This document shows positions 31,789 to 40,708 of a stretch of 64,000 bases of DNA, one piece after another. Under the pieces are notes generated by a model, which did not search any database, was not told the origin of the DNA, and saw nothing but the letters and a program-made list of their open reading frames with translations. Positions within the stretch are counted from its first letter, which is position 1; every line of letters starts with the position of its first letter. Made by a program: the position numbers and the translations under genes. Origin of the DNA: Maridesulfovibrio sp050916235 (GTDB lineage Bacteria; Desulfobacterota; Desulfovibrionia; Desulfovibrionales; Desulfovibrionaceae); the NCBI RefSeq assembly GCF_050916235.1, contig NZ_CP104854.1, forward strand, positions 1,054,001-1,118,000. Reading direction: 5' to 3'.

Positions 31789-33708
31789 TTAATCCTTTTC
31801 GAGCAATTCCAGCATGGCTTTCTTCATGCCGGTGGTGTCGATGCCGAGTTCGCTGCGCAGTTCCTGCTGGGTGCCATGCTCAATGAACTCGTCGGGGATA
31901 CCCAGACGCTTGATGCGGTGTCCGTCAAGAGCATCATTATCGGCGAGCACTTCCAGAACTGCGGAACTGAATCCTCCGGCCTTGGCGTTCTCTTCAACAA
32001 TGAGGATCTTCTTGAAACGTGATGCCAGTTCAAGAATCTGCTTTTCAGGCAGCGGCTTGATGAAGCGGGCATTGAAAACAGCCACGGCCTTGCCGAACTC
32101 CTCGTCCAGCTCCTCAACGGCCTCGACGGCAGGCCATACGCGTGATCCGACAGTGATAATCACCCCGTCAAATCCGTCGCGCAGCAGCTCACCCTCGCCG
32201 ATTTCAAGAATATGGGGATTCTCTTCAAGAATGGCTCCGATGCCTACACCGCGAGGATAACGCACCGCAGCAGGGCCATTGAAATCAATGGCGGTTGCCA
32301 CCATACGGGCAAGTTCAGCTTCGTCCTTGGGAGCCATGAAAACCAGGTTCGGAATATGGCGCATGTAGGACATATCGAACACACCGTGGTGGGTGGCACC
32401 GTCCGCACCGACCAATCCCCCGCGATCAAGGAAGAAATTAACGTTCAGATTCTGCAGGCAGACGTCGTGCACAACCTGATCGTAGGAACGCTGTAGAAAG
32501 GTTGAATAAATTGCCACAGCAGGCTTGTATCCCATGGTGGCAAGACCGGCTGCAAATGTCACCGCATGCTGTTCACAGATCCCCACGTCAACGAAACGTT
32601 CCGGGAACTTCTCGCGGAAAGGACTGGTTCCGGTCCCTTCCGGCATGGCGGCGGTAATGGCCATGATCTTGTCATCTTTTGCGGCCAGCTTGCAGAGCGT
32701 GTTGCCGAAAACTTCGGTATAGGACGGCAGGCCGCCCTTGAATTTCTTGGCGCGGCCGGTTTCCGGCTCAAAGCTGCCCACACCGTGGAAATAGGTCGGG
32801 TTGTCCTCTGCCGGAGCATACCCCTTGCCCTTGGTGGTCAGCACGTGCACCAGCACGGGTGAATCAATCTTCTTGACCTGCTCGAAGACATCGACAAGTT
32901 CGTCGAGGTTATGGCCGTTAATCGGCCCGAGGTAGGTGAAGTCAAGGGACTCGAAAAGCATGCCCGGAGTGAAGAAGCTCTTGAAAGAGTCTTCGCCGCG
33001 CTTGGCGTACATGGCAAGATCGTCCCCTATTCTGGGAATCTGCTTGAGAAGGGATTCGAAATCCTTCTTGAAGCGGTTCATTACCGGATGGGAAAGCTTG
33101 CGGCTGAGGAATGCGGAAAGGGCCCCCACGTTGGTGGAAATGGACATCTCGTTGTCGTTCAGCACAACAACCATCTTGCGCTTCATCCCCCCGGCCTGGT
33201 TAAGACCTTCAAAGGCCTGCCCGGCGGTCATGGACCCATCGCCGATAACAGCTACACAGTTGCGTCCGTCACCTTCGAGATCACTGGCCACAGCCATGCC
33301 CAGCGCGGCGGAAATGGACGTGCTGGAATGGCCTACGCCAAAGTGGTCATAAGGACTTTCGGCCATACGCGGAAATCCGCTGATGCCGTCCTTCTGACGC
33401 AGGGTATGAAACCTGTCGTAACGTCCGGTAAGAATCTTGTGTGCGTAGGCCTGATGACCCACGTCCCAGACCAGACGGTCCTTATCAAAGTCAAAGCTCT
33501 TGAAAAGCGCAATGGTCAGCTCGATAACACCGAGAGAGGGAGCAAGATGCCCGCCGCCCTTTGATACGGTGTTGATGATACACTGCCTGAGCTCACTTGC
33601 GAGCTGATCCTGCTCTGCGCGGGTAAGATCCTTGACCTGCGCGGGATTATTTATCTTCTGCAGAAGAGGATAACTGCCACATCCGCATGAAACATCATTT
33701 TTGCTCAT
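31789..33708 (-). CDS. dxs: 1-deoxy-D-xylulose-5-phosphate synthase
   Basis: This TPP enzyme condenses pyruvate and glyceraldehyde-3-phosphate at the start of the non-mevalonate isoprenoid pathway. The 639-residue protein shows the TPP motif GDGSMTAGQAFEGLNQAG with VVLNDNEMSIS, DVGHQAYAHKILTGR, and the C-terminal transketolase parts DVGICEQHAVTFAAG and HGVFDMSYMRHIPN. I chose ATG 33708 (MSKND); the longer frame to 33771 has no ribosome site. It is the last gene of xseA-M23-xseB-ispA-dxs. The 165-nt gap to ispA holds a structured element (33745-33823). Confidence 0.96.
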   Translation of the reverse strand: MSKNDVSCGCGSYPLLQKINNPAQVKDLTRAEQDQLASELRQCIINTVSKGGGHLAPSLGVIELTIALFKSFDFDKDRLVWDVGHQAYAHKILTGRYDRFHTLRQKDGISGFPRMAESPYDHFGVGHSSTSISAALGMAVASDLEGDGRNCVAVIGDGSMTAGQAFEGLNQAGGMKRKMVVVLNDNEMSISTNVGALSAFLSRKLSHPVMNRFKKDFESLLKQIPRIGDDLAMYAKRGEDSFKSFFTPGMLFESLDFTYLGPINGHNLDELVDVFEQVKKIDSPVLVHVLTTKGKGYAPAEDNPTYFHGVGSFEPETGRAKKFKGGLPSYTEVFGNTLCKLAAKDDKIMAITAAMPEGTGTSPFREKFPERFVDVGICEQHAVTFAAGLATMGYKPAVAIYSTFLQRSYDQVVHDVCLQNLNVNFFLDRGGLVGADGATHHGVFDMSYMRHIPNLVFMAPKDEAELARMVATAIDFNGPAAVRYPRGVGIGAILEENPHILEIGEGELLRDGFDGVIITVGSRVWPAVEAVEELDEEFGKAVAVFNARFIKPLPEKQILELASRFKKILIVEENAKAGGFSSAVLEVLADNDALDGHRIKRLGIPDEFIEHGTQQELRSELGIDTTGMKKAMLELLEKD

Positions 33709-33744
33709 ATTCCCCGAACCTCGCAACGGGTTATGCAACGAAAG

Positions 33745-33823
33745 AACACAGTTAAGCGGCCATGCTCCCACCCTGGCGCATCCCGTGAGGGGCGGGCGGA
33801 CACATCAGTCGCTTAACACTGTT
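33745..33823 (-). other. Candidate structured RNA between ispA and dxs
   Basis: Read on the minus strand, a closing helix pairs GTTAAGCG with CGCTTAAC, and continues beyond a 2x2 internal loop with AACA/TGTT. Inside, a CCGCCC/GGGTGG helix and small CCCG/CGGG and ATGC/GCAT stems can form. The element starts about 115 nt before the dxs ATG. It has no T-run, so it is not a simple terminator. It did not match the TPP, c-di-GMP or guanidine riboswitch consensus that I can recall. Confidence 0.45.
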
Positions 33824-33873
33824 AACTTAGCGATCTATAAAACTTTTTTAAATCAGCAGAACCTTTCCGCCAA

Positions 33874-34764
33874 TCAGTAAACTCTGTCTACAATGTACTG
33901 GGCCAGTTCGCGAAGGAAATCAGCCTCTTCCCCGGAATAAGGGGAAAGGAGTTCCACCGCTTCCTCAATGTACTTACGGGCCAGTTCCTTGCTCTCTTCA
34001 AGGCCAATCAGGCTGGGGTAAGTGGATTTTCCCAGCTCAATGTCACTGCCCACGGGCTTGCCCAGTGCGGCTTCATCGCCGACGATATCCAGAACGTCAT
34101 CAACAATCTGGAACGCAACTCCGATCAGACGGCCGTATTCTTCGGCACGACGAACGTCATCTTCGGTGGCTCCGACACCTTTAGCCAGAATAGCGCCGGA
34201 TTTACAAGCAGAAAGAATAAGTGCACCGGTTTTCATTGAATGCATGACCTTGAGTTCATCAAGGGTAACACCCTCGCGACCGGTGTAGCTGATGTCCACA
34301 GCCTGACCGCCTACCATACCGCCGGAACCGGCCGATCTGGCCATCAGGGCAATGGCCTCAATCAGGTCTGAGGCTGGAGCTTCGGCTTCCGCCATGAACC
34401 CGAAGGCCTCGGTAAGCAGTCCGTCCCCGGCCAGAATTGCAGTGGCTTCATCAAACTGCTTGTGGTTTGACGGTTTTCCGCGTCTCAGGTCATCATCATC
34501 CATAGCCGGAAGGTCATCATGGATGAGTGAATAGGTATGAATCATCTCCAGACTGGCTGCAAAAGGCATAACGGCCTCTTTCTTTGCTCCGAGCATTTTG
34601 GCCCAGACAAGAACCAGTACCGGACGCAGGCGCTTGCCGCCAGCCAGCAGGCTGTACTTCATGGATGCAAGCAGACCTTCGGGAATCCCGCGGTCATCAA
34701 GACATTCATTCAGGAATTTTTCAACATCTGCAGCGTGTACCGCGAGTTTCTCTTTAACTGTCAT
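33874..34764 (-). CDS. ispA: Farnesyl diphosphate synthase (short-chain prenyl synthase)
   Basis: The 296-residue all-trans prenyl transferase has GKRLRPVLVL, a first Asp-rich motif DDLPAMDDDDLRRG (the DDxxxxD form of bacterial type II FPP/GGPP synthases) and a second motif FQIVDDVLDI. Its start overlaps the end of xseB by 11 nt, a typical xseB-ispA-dxs order that supports an FPP/GPP role feeding isoprenoid synthesis. Product length (C15 or C20) is not settled. Confidence 0.94.
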   Translation of the reverse strand: MTVKEKLAVHAADVEKFLNECLDDRGIPEGLLASMKYSLLAGGKRLRPVLVLVWAKMLGAKKEAVMPFAASLEMIHTYSLIHDDLPAMDDDDLRRGKPSNHKQFDEATAILAGDGLLTEAFGFMAEAEAPASDLIEAIALMARSAGSGGMVGGQAVDISYTGREGVTLDELKVMHSMKTGALILSACKSGAILAKGVGATEDDVRRAEEYGRLIGVAFQIVDDVLDIVGDEAALGKPVGSDIELGKSTYPSLIGLEESKELARKYIEEAVELLSPYSGEEADFLRELAQYIVDRVY

Positions 34765-34996
34765 CCGCTATATCCTTATTTTCATCATTGATTTCAAAAT
34801 CTTCAACCAGACCGTCGTTGACGATCCTGACTTCGTTGCGCGCACGGGCCAGCTGCCCGGCACATTCCCGCGACAAGGACTGTCCTTCCTTAAAAAGGGC
34901 AACGCCATCCTCAAGCAACAGGTCCCCTTTCTCAAGGGCTGCGACTATTTCTTTCAGCCTTTCAAGCCGTTCTTCAAAACTTCTTTCTTCTTTCAA
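34754..34996 (-). CDS. xseB: Exodeoxyribonuclease VII small subunit
   Basis: The 80-residue protein matches XseB: SFEERLERLKEIVAALEKGDLLLEDGV, LFKEGQSL and ECAGQL. Multiple copies bind the large subunit XseA to form the single-strand nuclease. The gene for XseA is at 36057 on the same strand, separated by an M23 peptidase gene. The 3' end overlaps ispA. Confidence 0.95.
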   Translation of the reverse strand: MKEERSFEERLERLKEIVAALEKGDLLLEDGVALFKEGQSLSRECAGQLARARNEVRIVNDGLVEDFEINDENKDIADDS

Positions 34997-35141
34997 TTCA
35001 TGCCCCCGGCGGCTGAACCGGAATCTTTAAGGGGCCGCAACATTATTCCATGAAAAAACAATTATCTAAGCCCCGGATCTTTTTTATATGATTCTGCAAC
35101 TGCATGCCATACCGGCAAAAAACGGTTAGGCATTTACGGCT

Positions 35142-36041
35142 TTACTTTATGCCCAGCAGCTGATCTGTGTTTCTATAGAGCACGTAGGTCGGATCGACAA
35201 GCCTGCCCTGAACGCTCACACTCATGTGCAGGTGAGGTCCGGTCACCCGGCCTGTAGAACCGATGCCGCCAATGACCTGTCCTCTCTCCACAATTTCGCC
35301 TTCCTTAACATCTATTCTGGAAAGATGGAAATACATAGTTACCACCCCGTTGCCATGATCAAGATAAATGCAGTTCCCGGCGTAGTAATGATCACCCACA
35401 AGCACAACCCTGCCATCGGCGATGGCGGTAATCTCGGCTCCTTCGGCACCCCGGAAATCAAGTCCGCGGTGCGGATTCCTGGGCTTTCCGTTCAGGATGC
35501 GTTGTGCTCCGTACGGGCTGGACTGGCTGCCTTTGGTCGGGCGGGTAAAAGGCACAAACCATTTGCGCTCTGCGGACATGGTTTCCTTGGCGGCAGCAAC
35601 TTCAACCCTGTCCTGGGCAATCTTATCCAGCACATCTTTGGGTGGAGTAACCATGTTTTCCGGCAGACTAAGCCTTTGAACCTTGTATTTCTTTTTTTTG
35701 ACACGCACAGAACGACCCAGTCTGCGCTCTTTTCCATCCTCCACAACGGTGATGGAAAGCTTTGACTTACCGGTCTTATCAACCAGTACATCCGTTCCGA
35801 ACATTGCCAGTGCAACAGACCGTCCTTTCCAGTTCCGTATCTCAGGCTTAACTTCAGTGCCCTTCCATTTAATGGAAACGGACTCCAGCCCGCTGTCGGA
35901 AGTGATCCTGACAAGAAAAGGTTCGCCAAGCCCCACGGATTCAGGATAGGCAAGATTGATTTTGGCAAATGCAGTGGACGCGCACAGCAGCATCAGCAGG
36001 ACAGCAAACGCAGCAATTTTTATTTTTTTGATTTCAGTCAT
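35142..36041 (-). CDS. M23-family metallopeptidase (LytM/peptidoglycan endopeptidase)
   Basis: The 299-residue protein has a signal peptide (KIAAFAVLLMLLCASTAFA). An Ig-like or beta-rich region (about 25-110) and a linker follow, then an M23 peptidase domain (about 175-290). Zinc-site residues are visible in NPHRGLDF (His, Asp) and in GPHLHMSV (HxH). An intact set predicts active cleavage of peptidoglycan cross-bridges. It lies between xseA and xseB in the operon, 15 nt after xseA's stop. Confidence 0.92.
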   Translation of the reverse strand: MTEIKKIKIAAFAVLLMLLCASTAFAKINLAYPESVGLGEPFLVRITSDSGLESVSIKWKGTEVKPEIRNWKGRSVALAMFGTDVLVDKTGKSKLSITVVEDGKERRLGRSVRVKKKKYKVQRLSLPENMVTPPKDVLDKIAQDRVEVAAAKETMSAERKWFVPFTRPTKGSQSSPYGAQRILNGKPRNPHRGLDFRGAEGAEITAIADGRVVLVGDHYYAGNCIYLDHGNGVVTMYFHLSRIDVKEGEIVERGQVIGGIGSTGRVTGPHLHMSVSVQGRLVDPTYVLYRNTDQLLGIK

Positions 36042-36056
36042 TTTAAGTGGAATTGA

Positions 36057-37433
36057 TTATTCGGTTGTAACAGTTGCCCGTACTTCACCGGACCTCACCC
36101 GCACCCGGATAAGGTCGCCATGCACAACCTCTTTATGGTCACGCAGAAATTTTCCGTTCTTCTCTACCGTAACGAGCGAGTATCCCCGTTCCAGCGGCCC
36201 TTCAGGGTCCAATATCCGCAGTGAATTTAAAGCATTATCCAGTTCTGCTGTTTTTGCATCAAAGAATGCTGCTCCGGCCCGCTCCAGTCTTTCGGACAGC
36301 ACTACGACATCCTGTTCCCGCCGCATGATCCGTTCCTCACCGAATGAGAACTCCAGCCTTCTGGACAACGAATCAAGTTCCAGCTGCCTGCCTGAACAAT
36401 AACGTTCTGCAGCACGCCCAAGTCTTTGCCCCTCTTCAAGGAACGACTCCAGCAGTCGGTCGATGCGGCGGGAAGGAGAAAGCCAGGTCAGCCCCCTGCG
36501 CAAAGTTTCAAGCCGGGCTTCGCGCACCCCGATATAATTGTTAAAGCTCCGCAGCAGGCCGGTTTCCAGTTCATCGACAGTCTGCATGAGAACTTCACGG
36601 CGCGGCCAGAGTTCCTGTGCCGCATGACTGGGTGTGGCAACCCTCCTGTCAGCAACATAGTCGGCGATGGAGACATCAACCTCGTGTCCAACCCCGCACA
36701 TAACCGGAACAGTGGACCGGAAAATCGCATCCGCAACCGGCTCCGTATTGAACGCCCACAAATCTTCCAAAGAACCGCCGCCGCGGATAAGCACCACAAC
36801 CTCGGCCCAGCCGTCATCGCTGACCGTATCAAGGGCCTGGGCTATCCGGGCGGGGGCAAGATCACCCTGCACCAGCGTGGGGTAGATGCGAATCTCCGCC
36901 CCTGTGCCGCGCCCCTCGGCGATTTTCAGAAAGTCCCTTATCGCCGCTCCTGTCGGGGCCGTAACAACCGCCACCCGCTTTGGAGAACGGGGGATCTCCA
37001 TCTTGCGGTCTTCGTCAAAGTACCCTTTCTCGGCCAGCTTTCTTTTCATGGCCTCAAAGGCCAGCTTCAGGTCTCCGACACCCTGTTCCTGCACCAGCTC
37101 GGCAATCAGCTGATACGCCCCGCGCGGCGGATAGACATTCATATGTCCGGCGCATAAAATTTCCATGCCGTCTTCAAGCTCAAGCGGCTCGCCTGTTTCC
37201 ACCTCTCCTGTAAGGGGGTTGACCCTTTCCCCGTTTCCATCATCCTTACGCTGGTTGCCCTTGAACCAGACCACGGAAAGTCCGGCATCTCCATCAGTAA
37301 GCGTAAAATAAATATGCCCGGACGCAGGCCGGGCCAGATTCGTAACCTGCCCCCGCACCCAGATAAATGGAAACTCCGTCTCCAGCACATCCTTAACAGC
37401 ACGGGTTATGTCAGTTACTGTAAATATTTTCAT
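36057..37433 (-). CDS. xseA: Exodeoxyribonuclease VII large subunit
   Basis: The 458-residue protein starts with the OB-fold of XseA (KIFTVTDITRAVKDVLE, FPFIWVRGQVTNLARPASGHIYFTL) and has the catalytic core VAVVTAPTGAAIRDFLKI, VLIRGGGSLEDLWAFN, and CGVGHEVDVSIADYVADRRVATPSHAA in separate parts. It degrades single-stranded DNA in complex with XseB. The ATG at 37433 has no Shine-Dalgarno sequence and lies only 7 nt from a GCGCTACGCGC palindrome of a composite repeat. Expression may therefore depend on that element. Confidence 0.94.
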   Translation of the reverse strand: MKIFTVTDITRAVKDVLETEFPFIWVRGQVTNLARPASGHIYFTLTDGDAGLSVVWFKGNQRKDDGNGERVNPLTGEVETGEPLELEDGMEILCAGHMNVYPPRGAYQLIAELVQEQGVGDLKLAFEAMKRKLAEKGYFDEDRKMEIPRSPKRVAVVTAPTGAAIRDFLKIAEGRGTGAEIRIYPTLVQGDLAPARIAQALDTVSDDGWAEVVVLIRGGGSLEDLWAFNTEPVADAIFRSTVPVMCGVGHEVDVSIADYVADRRVATPSHAAQELWPRREVLMQTVDELETGLLRSFNNYIGVREARLETLRRGLTWLSPSRRIDRLLESFLEEGQRLGRAAERYCSGRQLELDSLSRRLEFSFGEERIMRREQDVVVLSERLERAGAAFFDAKTAELDNALNSLRILDPEGPLERGYSLVTVEKNGKFLRDHKEVVHGDLIRVRVRSGEVRATVTTE

Positions 37434-37440
37434 AATTTGA

Positions 37441-37543
37441 TGCGCTACGCGCTTTTGATGACTTTTTTGCCTCCGGTGGCTTAAACCCTTTGCAAACGGG
37501 TTTAAGAATCCCAAAACCTTTCAGTAAGCTTCGCTGCTTCTCA
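37441..37543 (+). repeat. Composite palindromic repeat, copy B2
   Basis: In plus-strand order the modules are GCGCTACGCGC, GCCTCCGGTGGC, a hairpin TTAAACCC-TTTGCAAA-CGGGTTTAA, AGAATCCC, AAAACCTTTCAG and AAGCTTCGCT. The order and spacing match copy A (20461-20571) read on its minus strand. The element ends 7 nt before the xseA start. The stretch 37544-37631 to the next module is AT-rich with no gene. Confidence 0.72.
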
Positions 37544-37631
37544 CGATAAAAATGTTCTTGAGGCAAAATAGATGATCGAAATATTTCAATCCGGGAAAAT
37601 ATTATTAAATCATTTCACTGCAGAAGAAGCT

Positions 37632-37680
37632 GGGGAAGGGGCAGATTTGATGCCCCTTCCCCGACTGCTGGAGGGCTTTG
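37632..37680 (-). repeat. Composite repeat half, copy B1, with terminator-like hairpin after proS
   Basis: A perfect 12-bp stem GGGGAAGGGGCA/TGCCCCTTCCCC (37632-37643 with 37651-37662) follows the proS stop codon. On the minus strand it is preceded by AAGCCCTCCAGCAG, which corresponds to AAGCCTTCGGCGGC in copy A after hemL. It could end proS transcripts, but it lacks a T-run. Confidence 0.65.
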
Positions 37681-37683
37681 GCT

Positions 37684-39426
37684 CTAAGCCTCAAGCCCCC
37701 AGGACTTCCATATATCGGAACGCCATGCCTTGAAGGCTTCGATGAAACCATCAAGGGGCAGCTCTATCTTTTCACCGGTCTTACGGTTCTTGGCTTCAAC
37801 AATGCCGTTCTTGAGTCCTTTGCCGCCGACAACAACCTGCATGGGATAACCGATCAGGTCCGCATCGGCAAACTTGACGCCGGGACGCTCGTTGCGGTCA
37901 TCATAAGCAGCATCGATGCCCAGTTCCATGAGCTGGTTGTAAAGCTCTTCGGCCTTTTCATCAACGGCCTTGTCCTTGCCGCCGAGAGAAATAACACAGA
38001 GTTCAAAAGGAGCTATGGTCGGCGGGAAGATGGCACCGCTTTCGTCATTATTCTGCTCGATAGCAGAAGCCACGATGCGCGATACACCGATACCGTAGCA
38101 GCCCATGACCATGGTCTGGGTCTTGCCGTTTTCATCAAGGAAGGTAGCTTCCATGGCCTTGGAATACTTCTCGCCAAGCTTGAAGACGTGGCCCACTTCA
38201 ATGCCCTTGGTGAATTCAATGACAGCTCCGCACTCGGGACAGGGATCGTTTTCGGTGATCACGCGCAGATCGGCAAATTTCTCGATCTTGCAGTCACGTC
38301 CGAGGGACAGGTGACGGATGTGGGTATCACCCTTGTTGGCACCTGCAATCCAGTCGGTGTCCACACAGAGTTCGTGGTCAGCGAAGATGCGTTCGATCTT
38401 GAGACCGACCGGTCCGGCAAATCCAACCGGAGCACCGGTCCATTCGCGGACCTGCCCTTCGGAGGCCATCTCGATTTCATTGCCGCCTACGAGGTTGCGC
38501 AGCTTTACGTCATTGAGTTCACGGTCACCGCGAACAAGAGCGGCAACAGGAGCTCCGTCAACAACAAAGAGGAGAGTCTTGACCAGCTTTGCCGAGCTCA
38601 CTCCGAGAAATTCACAGACTTCCTCAACGGTGTGCTTGCCGGGAGTAGCAACTTCCTCGATAGCCGGGCACTCTGCATTGCAGGCACAGTCACCTTTGGG
38701 AGCGTGTATTTTGGCCTTTTCAAGGTTGGCTGCATAACCGCACTTAGCATCGGCACACACGGCGATGGTGTCTTCACCGGTATCGGCCAGCACGTGAAAT
38801 TCATGCGAAAAATCACCGCCGATAGCACCGGAATCCGCCTGTACGGGACGGAAGTTGAGTCCGATGCGGGAGAAGGCTTTCTTGTATGCCTCGAACATGT
38901 TGCGGTAGGATTCTTCTGCACCGGCTTCGTCCTTGTCAAAGGAATATGCATCCTTCATGACGAATTCACGGCCGCGCATGAGACCGAAACGGGGACGGAT
39001 TTCGTCACGGAATTTGGTCTGAATCTGGTACAGGTTGATGGGCAGTTGCTTGTAGGATTTCACTTCACCGCGCACGAGATCGGTAATGACTTCCTCGTGA
39101 GTGGGGCCGAGACAGTAGTCGCGGCCATGACGGTCCTTGAGGCGCAGGAGTTCCTTGCCGTAGTAGTCCCAGCGACCGGTTTCCTGCCAGAGGTCTCCGG
39201 GCTGGACCATGGGCATGAGCACTTCCATGGCACCGGCGCGGTTCATTTCCTCACGCACGATGGCTGCGACCTTGTTCAGGGATTTGAGTCCCAGAGGCAG
39301 GTAGTTGTAGATACCGCTGGTCAGCTTGCGGATCATGCCTGCACGCATGAGCAGTTTATGGGAAACAACTTCGGCTTCTGAAGGGTCTTCTTTCAGCGTG
39401 GGGATATAGTAACGGCTTAAACGCAT
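37684..39426 (-). CDS. proS: Prolyl-tRNA synthetase
   Basis: The 580-residue class II aminoacyl-tRNA synthetase is of the bacterial type. It has SGIYNYLPLGLKSLNKV, LGPTHEEVITDLVR, QIQTKFRDEIRPRFGLMRGREF and MGCYGIGVSRIVAS, with an inserted YbaK-like editing domain in the middle (about 225-385). The start directly abuts the ispG stop codon (39427), so the two are cotranscribed and probably translationally coupled. Confidence 0.97.
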   Translation of the reverse strand: MRLSRYYIPTLKEDPSEAEVVSHKLLMRAGMIRKLTSGIYNYLPLGLKSLNKVAAIVREEMNRAGAMEVLMPMVQPGDLWQETGRWDYYGKELLRLKDRHGRDYCLGPTHEEVITDLVRGEVKSYKQLPINLYQIQTKFRDEIRPRFGLMRGREFVMKDAYSFDKDEAGAEESYRNMFEAYKKAFSRIGLNFRPVQADSGAIGGDFSHEFHVLADTGEDTIAVCADAKCGYAANLEKAKIHAPKGDCACNAECPAIEEVATPGKHTVEEVCEFLGVSSAKLVKTLLFVVDGAPVAALVRGDRELNDVKLRNLVGGNEIEMASEGQVREWTGAPVGFAGPVGLKIERIFADHELCVDTDWIAGANKGDTHIRHLSLGRDCKIEKFADLRVITENDPCPECGAVIEFTKGIEVGHVFKLGEKYSKAMEATFLDENGKTQTMVMGCYGIGVSRIVASAIEQNNDESGAIFPPTIAPFELCVISLGGKDKAVDEKAEELYNQLMELGIDAAYDDRNERPGVKFADADLIGYPMQVVVGGKGLKNGIVEAKNRKTGEKIELPLDGFIEAFKAWRSDIWKSWGLEA

Positions 39427-40503
39427 TTATTGTCCTCTCTTTTCTTTCAGGAATATTTCGATTTCTTTCATGAATTCAGGCAGCAGGTTCTCGTCGCCCT
39501 TCACTTTGCGGATGACTTCTCCTTTACGGAAAATAATTCCGAGACCGCGCCCACCGGCAATGCCTATGTCGGCTTCGCGGGCCTCTCCCGGACCGTTCAC
39601 AACGCAGCCCATGACCGCCACGGTAAACACGTCCTTTACTCCGCGCAGGTTATCCTCGACCTTCTGTGCAAGGTCAATGAGTTCTATTTCTGTACGGCCG
39701 CAGGTGGGGCAGGATACGATTTCTGGTCCGCGTTCGCGCAGTCCGAGTGAACGCAGAATTTCCCAGGCAACGCCCACTTCGGCTACAGGATCGTGGGTAA
39801 GGGATACACGCATGGTGTCGCCCAGCCCTTCCCAGAACAGAATGCCCAGCCCTACGGCGGATTTTACTGCACCGCGCACAAGGGTTCCGGCTTCGGTGAT
39901 GCCCACGTGCTGGGGATAATCCACTTTCTCGGACAGCAGTTTGTAGGCTGCAATGGTATTCAGTACGGATGAGGACTTGAGTGAAATCTTGATGTCGTGG
40001 AAATTTCTCTTTTCAAGCAGGGCCACGTGCTCCAGCGCACTTTCCACCATTGCCTGCGGAGTGGGACCGCCATACTTGGCAAGCAGAGATTTGTCCAGTG
40101 ACCCACCGTTCACCCCGATGCGGATGGGAACCTTCCGCTCCTTGGCGGCGGCCACAACTATATCAACCTTGTCTTCGCCGCCGATGTTTCCGGGGTTGAT
40201 GCGCAGACCGTCAATTCCGGCCTCCATAGCCGCGAGGGCAAGGCGGTAATCAAAGTGAATATCAGCAACCAGCGGAACAGGGGAGCCCTTGCGGATCTGA
40301 GGCAGGGCCTTTGCAGCAGCTTCATCCGGCACGGCAACTCGCACAATCTCACACCCGGCTTCCGCCAGTGCGTCGATCTGGGCCCTTGTGGACAGGGCAT
40401 CACGGGTGTCGGTATTGCACATGGACTGGACCCTGATCGGGTTGTCCCCACCGATGCCGACATTCCCGATAAACAGCTCACGGGTCTTTTTTCTATTAAG
40501 CAT
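39427..40503 (-). CDS. ispG: 4-hydroxy-3-methylbut-2-enyl-diphosphate synthase
   Basis: The 358-residue Fe-S enzyme reduces methylerythritol cyclodiphosphate to HMBPP in the MEP isoprenoid pathway. It shows GGDNPIRVQSMCNTDTRD, RINPGNIGGE, IRIGVNGGSLD, and the cluster cysteines in SCPTCGRTEIEL and MGCVVNGPGEA. It shares its pathway with dxs and ispA in the window but lies in a separate transcription unit with proS. Nothing coding lies between its start and the left terminator copy at 40623. Confidence 0.97.
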   Translation of the reverse strand: MLNRKKTRELFIGNVGIGGDNPIRVQSMCNTDTRDALSTRAQIDALAEAGCEIVRVAVPDEAAAKALPQIRKGSPVPLVADIHFDYRLALAAMEAGIDGLRINPGNIGGEDKVDIVVAAAKERKVPIRIGVNGGSLDKSLLAKYGGPTPQAMVESALEHVALLEKRNFHDIKISLKSSSVLNTIAAYKLLSEKVDYPQHVGITEAGTLVRGAVKSAVGLGILFWEGLGDTMRVSLTHDPVAEVGVAWEILRSLGLRERGPEIVSCPTCGRTEIELIDLAQKVEDNLRGVKDVFTVAVMGCVVNGPGEAREADIGIAGGRGLGIIFRKGEVIRKVKGDENLLPEFMKEIEIFLKEKRGQ

Positions 40504-40622
40504 TTTTCACCTGAGTTATTCAGTTTCGCAGCCGATTCGAATCAGCGTGCGCGGTAGCATAATACATATTGGTACGGTAGCCAACCGTACGTTCAGGCCC
40601 TTAAAAAATCAATTCAGCAAAA

Positions 40623-40654
40623 AAATCCCGGACCGGAAAACCGGACCGGGATTT
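40623..40654 (-). terminator. Left copy of a terminator split by IS insertion
   Basis: AAATCCCGGACCGG-AAAA-CCGGACCGGGATTT forms a 14-bp stem. On the minus strand it is followed by a run of seven T residues. An identical 32-nt copy in direct orientation lies at 42229-42260 on the other side of the insertion sequence. Before the insertion it was most likely the terminator of the CsgG-like gene. Confidence 0.9.
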
Positions 40655-40667
40655 CAGATTGCTGACA

Positions 40668-40696
40668 AAGTCCTCGCCAAACGGCGAGGACTTTTT
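40668..40696 (+). terminator. IS-internal terminator, left end
   Basis: The stem AAGTCCTCGCC/GGCGAGGACTT around AAAC is followed by a T-run and lies 12 nt before the transposase ATG. It would block read-through transcription entering the transposase gene from outside. Confidence 0.85.
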
Positions 40697-40708
40697 TATA
40701 TTATTCAC

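Noticed and set aside
33709..33873. TPP riboswitch upstream of dxs
   Set aside because: The conserved CTGAGA and ACC-TGAACCTGAT elements are absent, although a structured element is present.
37678..39381. Open frame of over 500 codons on the plus strand opposite proS
   Set aside because: proS is certain and covers the same bases; the antisense product has no known pattern.
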